Of a stretch of DNA of 9,575 bases, positions 5,925 to 9,575 are shown piece by piece. The number at the start of each line of letters is the position of its first letter. Position 1 is the stretch's first letter. The translations under genes were made by a program, and so were the position numbers. Location: positions 1-9,575 of the forward strand of contig NZ_CAJJIC010000093.1 in assembly GCF_905187505.1 (NCBI RefSeq), read 5' to 3'. The notes beneath the pieces were generated by a model. The model saw nothing but the letters and a program-made list of their open reading frames with translations, made no database searches and was not told the origin of the DNA. The stretch is from an uncultured Mailhella sp. Lineage in GTDB: Bacteria; Desulfobacterota; Desulfovibrionia; Desulfovibrionales; Desulfovibrionaceae.

Positions 5925-7458
5925 CGAAAATAAGGAAAAAAACGTTCAGCCGTCGGTAAAAGCTTCGGCGGGGAATCCTTCCGCTGCGGCGCCTCAGAAG
6001 GATGCAGACAAATCTCCCTCTGCACCTGTATCTCCCGCGCCTGCCAAAGCACCTGCGGCCACGTCAAAGCCTGCGTCGGCAGCAGCCGGGGCGGCCACCA
6101 AAGCTTCTGTCCCAGCTCAGGCGGAGGGGGCGGCGGCAAAGCCGTCGACTCCCAAGGCATCTCCCTCTGCACCCGTATCTCCCGCGCCAGCCAAGGTACC
6201 TGCAGCTGCGTCAAAGTCTGCACCCGCAAAAACGGCTCCTGCCGGTACGCCGGCCATGTCTTCCGCCGGAAAGCCCGCCACGGTGACGGCGGAAAAAGAG
6301 AGCATCCTGTTTGTATCTCTTTCGGAGGGCGAAAGCCGCAGAAGCAGAAAATGGAGAAAAATTCGCCGTGCGTTGAAAAGTCCCTGGCTTTTACTGGTTA
6401 TCGTACCCACCGTTCTGGCCTTTATTTATTTTCTTCTGCTTGCTTCCCCCATGTATGTGTCGAATGCCAGCTTTGCGATACGCAGCGCGAATGCTTCATC
6501 CTCTTCGGGGATGGATATTGCATCCGTATTCCTGAAGACTTCCGGTTCTACGGGCAATGATACCTATATCCTCAACGACTACATTCAGAGTCTTGACATT
6601 GCGCAGGACATTGATCGTGAACTTGGCATCGTAGCGCATTACAGCAGTCATGACCACGATATTATTTCCCGGCTGTGGAGTCATCCTACTCAGAATGAAC
6701 TCGCGCGGTACTGGCGCTGGGCCGTGGTTCCTCAGCTCAATGTGGATACAGGCATCATTTCTCTGGAAGTGAAGGCGTACACGCCCCAGATGGCGCAGCA
6801 GATCACTGAAGCCGTGCTTTCGCGCAGTGAGGCGCTGGTGAATGCCATGAACAAGCGTGCTCAGAGTGATGCCGTGGCTCTGGCCAGTAAAGAAGTACAG
6901 CGTGCGGAAGAGCGGGTGCGCAATGCTCAGAGCTCCATGCGGGAGTTTCGCGACGCGCACAATCTTATTGATCCCAAGGTGACGGCGGAAGGTCTGCAGG
7001 GGCTTGTTACCGGTCTGGAAGCCGAGGCGACTACGCTGCGCACCCAGATATCGGAAGCAAGGTCCTATATGAAGGCGGACGCTCCGCTCATCAAGTCCCT
7101 TACGCAGCGCCTTGCGGCTGTGGAAAAGCAGCTTGATGAAGAGAAGCTGCGCGTGGCCGGGCAGAACTCCACCCAGGGCAACCTGAATTCTCTGGTGGCC
7201 GCCTATGAAGATCTGACCATAGAAGCGGAGTTTGCCCAGAAGCAGCTGGTTTCGGCCATGACGTCTCTGGAGCAGGCTCGTATTCAGCAGATGGCGCAGT
7301 CCCGCTATGTGGTGGCCTATCAGCAGCCTACGCTGCCGGACGAGTCCCTGTATCCCAGACCTTTCCTTTTCACGCTCTATGTTTTTGCGGGACTGCTCCT
7401 TCTTATGGGCATTGTTTCGCTGGTATGGGCGTCCATTCGAGAACATGCAGGTTTTTAA
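5911..7458 (+). CDS. kpsE: KpsE-like inner-membrane polysaccharide co-polymerase with long N-terminal tail
   Basis: This 515-residue protein is the periplasm-spanning export component linking KpsMT to the outer-membrane channel (PCP-3 family: KpsE, BexC, CtrB). It starts at GTG 5911 with GAGGAA at 5898-5903; an in-frame ATG at 5878 lies deeper in kpsT and is less likely. Residues 1-130 form a Pro/Ala/Lys/Ser-rich, probably disordered cytoplasmic tail. A basic stretch (RRSRKWRKIRRALK, about 143-156) precedes the first membrane span (about 159-178). The periplasmic part opens with SPMYVSNASFAIRS and continues with helical, coiled-coil-prone sequence (about 315-470), then a YQQPTLPDESLYPRP segment typical of the family and a final span (about 487-506). 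E. coli KpsE is near 380 residues, so nearly all extra length is the N-terminal tail. Its role is unknown. Confidence 0.92.
   Translation: MAEGNENKEKNVQPSVKASAGNPSAAAPQKDADKSPSAPVSPAPAKAPAATSKPASAAAGAATKASVPAQAEGAAAKPSTPKASPSAPVSPAPAKVPAAASKSAPAKTAPAGTPAMSSAGKPATVTAEKESILFVSLSEGESRRSRKWRKIRRALKSPWLLLVIVPTVLAFIYFLLLASPMYVSNASFAIRSANASSSSGMDIASVFLKTSGSTGNDTYILNDYIQSLDIAQDIDRELGIVAHYSSHDHDIISRLWSHPTQNELARYWRWAVVPQLNVDTGIISLEVKAYTPQMAQQITEAVLSRSEALVNAMNKRAQSDAVALASKEVQRAEERVRNAQSSMREFRDAHNLIDPKVTAEGLQGLVTGLEAEATTLRTQISEARSYMKADAPLIKSLTQRLAAVEKQLDEEKLRVAGQNSTQGNLNSLVAAYEDLTIEAEFAQKQLVSAMTSLEQARIQQMAQSRYVVAYQQPTLPDESLYPRPFLFTLYVFAGLLLLMGIVSLVWASIREHAGF
6012..6221 (+). repeat. In-frame 63-bp imperfect direct repeat in the kpsE tail
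   Basis: The two copies are 6012-6074 and 6159-6221, matching at 55 of 63 bases and 147 bases apart, a multiple of three. They encode SPSAPVSPAPAKAPAATSKP and SPSAPVSPAPAKVPAAASKS, so the tail grew partly by duplication and could vary in length between strains. Confidence 0.8.
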
Positions 7459-7459
7459 T

Positions 7460-9259
7460 ATGAAGAGAATATACGACGCAGGAATATTATATTTTCTGTG
7501 CATACTTTACGCACAGCCTGTTTTTGCGGCGGATGCGCAGATGCAGAGCTATGGAGCCGCAACTCAGTATCAGAGTTCCATGTCATCAGGTGTGCCCATG
7601 CAGGGGAGCCTGCCTGCGTCTGCTCAGAACAGCATGAACGTGGTCTCGCAGTCCACGCCGGGCAGTTATCCGATGTTCGACGGTTCGCTTCCGTACCGGG
7701 AAAAGCAATCCACGCCTACGGTTATGGACGCTCCGCCCGCGTGGGCCCAGGGAAAGCTCAATCCCTCGGCTTCGGCCCTTCTTGCTCCCTTCGGCGCCAA
7801 TCTGTTCCACGGAAATTTTGCCGGGACCTACAACGACGGGATGAACGGCGACTATGTCATTTTGCCGGGCGACCGCATCATGGTGCGCGTGTGGGGGGCA
7901 AAAACCTACAACGACGTGCTTCCTGTGGATCAGCAGGGCAATATTTTTCTGCCGGAAGTGGGGCCCGTGCGCGTGGCCGGACTCAAGCAGTCCGCGCTTC
8001 AGGGCGCGGTGAGGGCCCGCCTTGCCTCGGTATTTACCGACAACGTGAACATCTACGTGAATCTTCAGAGTTCGCAGCCTGTGGCCGTGTACGTGACGGG
8101 CTTTGTCAATCAGCCCGGCCGCTATGCTGGCGGCCCCATGGATTCCGTGATGTCCTACCTCGATCGCGCCGGAGGCATTACGCCGAATCGTGGAACGTTC
8201 CGCAAAGTGCAGGTGAAGCGCGGCAACAAGGTCGTTGCCAGCCTTGACCTTTATGACTTTGCCCTCAACGGCAATATGCCGGATGTCCGTTTGAAGGACG
8301 GCGACGTCATTCTTGTGGGTGAGCGCGGTGTGAGCGTGGCGGCCTACGGCATGCTTCGTCAGGAAGCCCGCTATGAATTCAGCGGCGCAGCCACGGGTTC
8401 TCAGCTCATACGCTACGGCAGTCCTCTTGCCAGCGCGACTCATGTGAGCGTTTCCGGTATTCGTGCAGGTAAGCCTTTCAATGAATATATGACGTTGCAG
8501 GAGTTTTCCGGCATGCGTCTTGCCGACGGCGACAGTGTGGAATTCGTGGCCGATACCAGGGGCCGTACCATCATGGCTTCCGTGAGCGGAGCCATACGGG
8601 GGGCCTCGCGTTTCCCGGTGAAGAACAGCACCACGCTTCGTTCTCTTCTTGCCTATGTGGAAGTGGACCCGGCGCTTGCCGATGTATCCGCCGTCTATGT
8701 CCGCCGTCAGAGTGTGGCCCAACAGCAGAAGACCATCTTGGAAGATTCCCTTCATCGTTTGGAGCGGTCCGCGCTTACGGCCACTTCTGCCACGGCAGAG
8801 GAAGCACAGATACGTGTACGCGAGGCGGAGCTCGTGCAGGACTTCATCCATCGCGCGGCCAATCTTACGCCCGACGGCGTTGTGGTGGTGAGCCGCGGCG
8901 GTGAGGTGCGTGATCTTCTTTTGGAAGACGGGGACGAGGTGGTCATTCCGCAGAAGAGTGACGTGGTGCAGGTATCCGGCGAGGTGCTTTTGCCCAAGGC
9001 CGTGACCTTCGATTCTTCCATGAAGGCGGAAGACTACGTGAAAAGCGCGGGCGGATTTACCGACCGTGCGGACTCGGAGAACGTGCTTGTGGCCCGAATG
9101 AACGGCGAAGTCGGCCCCATAGCGGAACTCGGCGTTCATGCCGGGGACAGGATTCTTGTCATGCCCCGTGTGGATACAAAGAATCTTGAACTGGCCAAGG
9201 GTATCACTCAGATACTGTATCAGATTGCCGTAGCGACTAAGGTTGCCGTGGGGTTATAA
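7460..9259 (+). CDS. kpsD: KpsD-like polysaccharide export protein (outer-membrane export family)
   Basis: This 599-residue protein should carry the glycan through the periplasm and outer membrane as the OPX component (Wza/KpsD/BexD/CtrA group). The ATG at 7460 follows the kpsE stop by one base and gives a clear type I signal peptide (MKRIYDAGILYFLCILYA, likely cleavage after QPVFA, residue 23). An in-frame ATG at 7445 is possible. No lipobox is present, as in E. coli KpsD (558 residues). After a Ser/Gln/Met-rich linker (24-100), the polysaccharide-export domain begins at NGDYVILPGDRIMVRVWG (129-146). SLBB-type repeats follow, including PVAVYVTGFVNQPGRY (207-222) with KDGDVILV (279-286), and a late unit VVQVSGEVLLPKAVTF. 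A helical segment rich in Glu, Arg and Ala lies between them. It is the fourth exporter gene of the operon and ends four bases before the glycosyltransferase. Confidence 0.92.
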   Translation: MKRIYDAGILYFLCILYAQPVFAADAQMQSYGAATQYQSSMSSGVPMQGSLPASAQNSMNVVSQSTPGSYPMFDGSLPYREKQSTPTVMDAPPAWAQGKLNPSASALLAPFGANLFHGNFAGTYNDGMNGDYVILPGDRIMVRVWGAKTYNDVLPVDQQGNIFLPEVGPVRVAGLKQSALQGAVRARLASVFTDNVNIYVNLQSSQPVAVYVTGFVNQPGRYAGGPMDSVMSYLDRAGGITPNRGTFRKVQVKRGNKVVASLDLYDFALNGNMPDVRLKDGDVILVGERGVSVAAYGMLRQEARYEFSGAATGSQLIRYGSPLASATHVSVSGIRAGKPFNEYMTLQEFSGMRLADGDSVEFVADTRGRTIMASVSGAIRGASRFPVKNSTTLRSLLAYVEVDPALADVSAVYVRRQSVAQQQKTILEDSLHRLERSALTATSATAEEAQIRVREAELVQDFIHRAANLTPDGVVVVSRGGEVRDLLLEDGDEVVIPQKSDVVQVSGEVLLPKAVTFDSSMKAEDYVKSAGGFTDRADSENVLVARMNGEVGPIAELGVHAGDRILVMPRVDTKNLELAKGITQILYQIAVATKVAVGL

Positions 9260-9263
9260 GTCC

Positions 9264-9575
9264 ATGGATGTAACGATCTCCGTTGTCGTTCCCATCTATA
9301 ACATGGAACGGTTTATTTCTCAGGCCGTGAAATGTTTAAAAGATCAGGATATGGACGATATTGAATTCATCATGATCAATGATGGATCTACAGACAGGAC
9401 CATGGAAATCCTTTGTGAAGAAATAAAGGACGATGGAAGATTTCGTACTATTTCCATGGAAAATCATGGATATGGATATGCCTGTAACTATGGGATGAAA
9501 TGTGCAAGAGGTAAATATATTGCTATTTATGAACCTGATGACACTATAAAAAATGATTTTTATTCAACACTGAAA
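9264..9575 (+). CDS. Family 2 glycosyltransferase, N-terminal part (runs off the window)
   Basis: The first 104 residues are present. They show the GT-A nucleotide-sugar fold: VVVPIYN (7-13), MINDGSTD (37-44) and an acidic EPDD (90-93) in the place of the metal-binding DxD. It should transfer a sugar from a nucleotide donor onto the growing polysaccharide in the cytoplasm; donor and acceptor cannot be told. It starts four bases after the kpsD stop with a weak GGGG site, so it is likely cotranscribed. Composition is clearly AT-richer than kpsD (about 35% GC over 9481-9540), as often seen in the variable, serotype-specific part of capsule loci. Further synthesis genes probably lie beyond the edge. 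Confidence 0.92.
   Translation, partial: MDVTISVVVPIYNMERFISQAVKCLKDQDMDDIEFIMINDGSTDRTMEILCEEIKDDGRFRTISMENHGYGYACNYGMKCARGKYIAIYEPDDTIKNDFYSTLK

Noticed and set aside
6496..7503. 335-residue open frame on the minus strand opposite kpsE
   Set aside because: No family features and low-complexity basic composition; the sense strand gene is well supported.
7586..9139. 517-residue open frame on the minus strand opposite kpsD
   Set aside because: Composition is His/Arg/Gly-rich with no recognisable motif, and the plus strand encodes a clear KpsD-like protein.

Overview
The window looks like part of a Gram-negative chromosome with about 55-60% GC in most genes. A group-2-type (KpsMTED) capsule or polysaccharide ABC exporter with a type I signal peptide on the outer-membrane component supports a Gram-negative host. 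The style (sodium symporter with a tiny partner protein, gene order, codon use) resembles gut Desulfovibrionaceae such as Desulfovibrio, Bilophila or Mailhella, but that assignment is an impression and not something I can prove from the sequence. All genes are on the plus strand.

Region 1 (51-1721) is a two-gene transport unit. A 45-residue single-span membrane protein precedes a 488-residue sodium:solute symporter, and a strong intrinsic terminator closes the unit. Region 2 (1722-2435) has a GC-rich leader hairpin and a 215-residue soluble protein of unknown function that appears to contain an internal duplication. Region 3 (2436-3099) is about 660 bases without a convincing gene. It holds a large terminator-like hairpin, repeated TGCCGTCA words, a palindrome, and the first two of three related AAAGTRTACT-type boxes.

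Region 4 (3100-9575, continuing past the edge) is a tightly packed surface-polysaccharide operon. It opens with a tyrosine-recombinase-like protein that has lost most catalytic residues, including the nucleophilic tyrosine. Its stop overlaps the GTG start of a small lipoprotein. Four genes for an ABC-dependent capsule exporter follow: kpsM (permease), kpsT (ATPase), kpsE (inner-membrane co-polymerase with a long Pro/Ala/Lys-rich cytoplasmic tail) and kpsD (periplasmic/outer-membrane channel). A family 2 glycosyltransferase begins and is cut by the window end. KpsM and KpsT would move the lipid-linked glycan across the inner membrane, KpsE and KpsD would carry it to the surface, and the glycosyltransferase would help build it.

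The most unusual point is the degenerate recombinase as first gene of the capsule operon, with reiterated palindrome-like boxes around its 5' end. This suggests a recombinase fold reused as a DNA-binding regulator, which is an inference. Base composition drops sharply partway through kpsM and again in the glycosyltransferase, consistent with mosaic exchange at a capsule locus.
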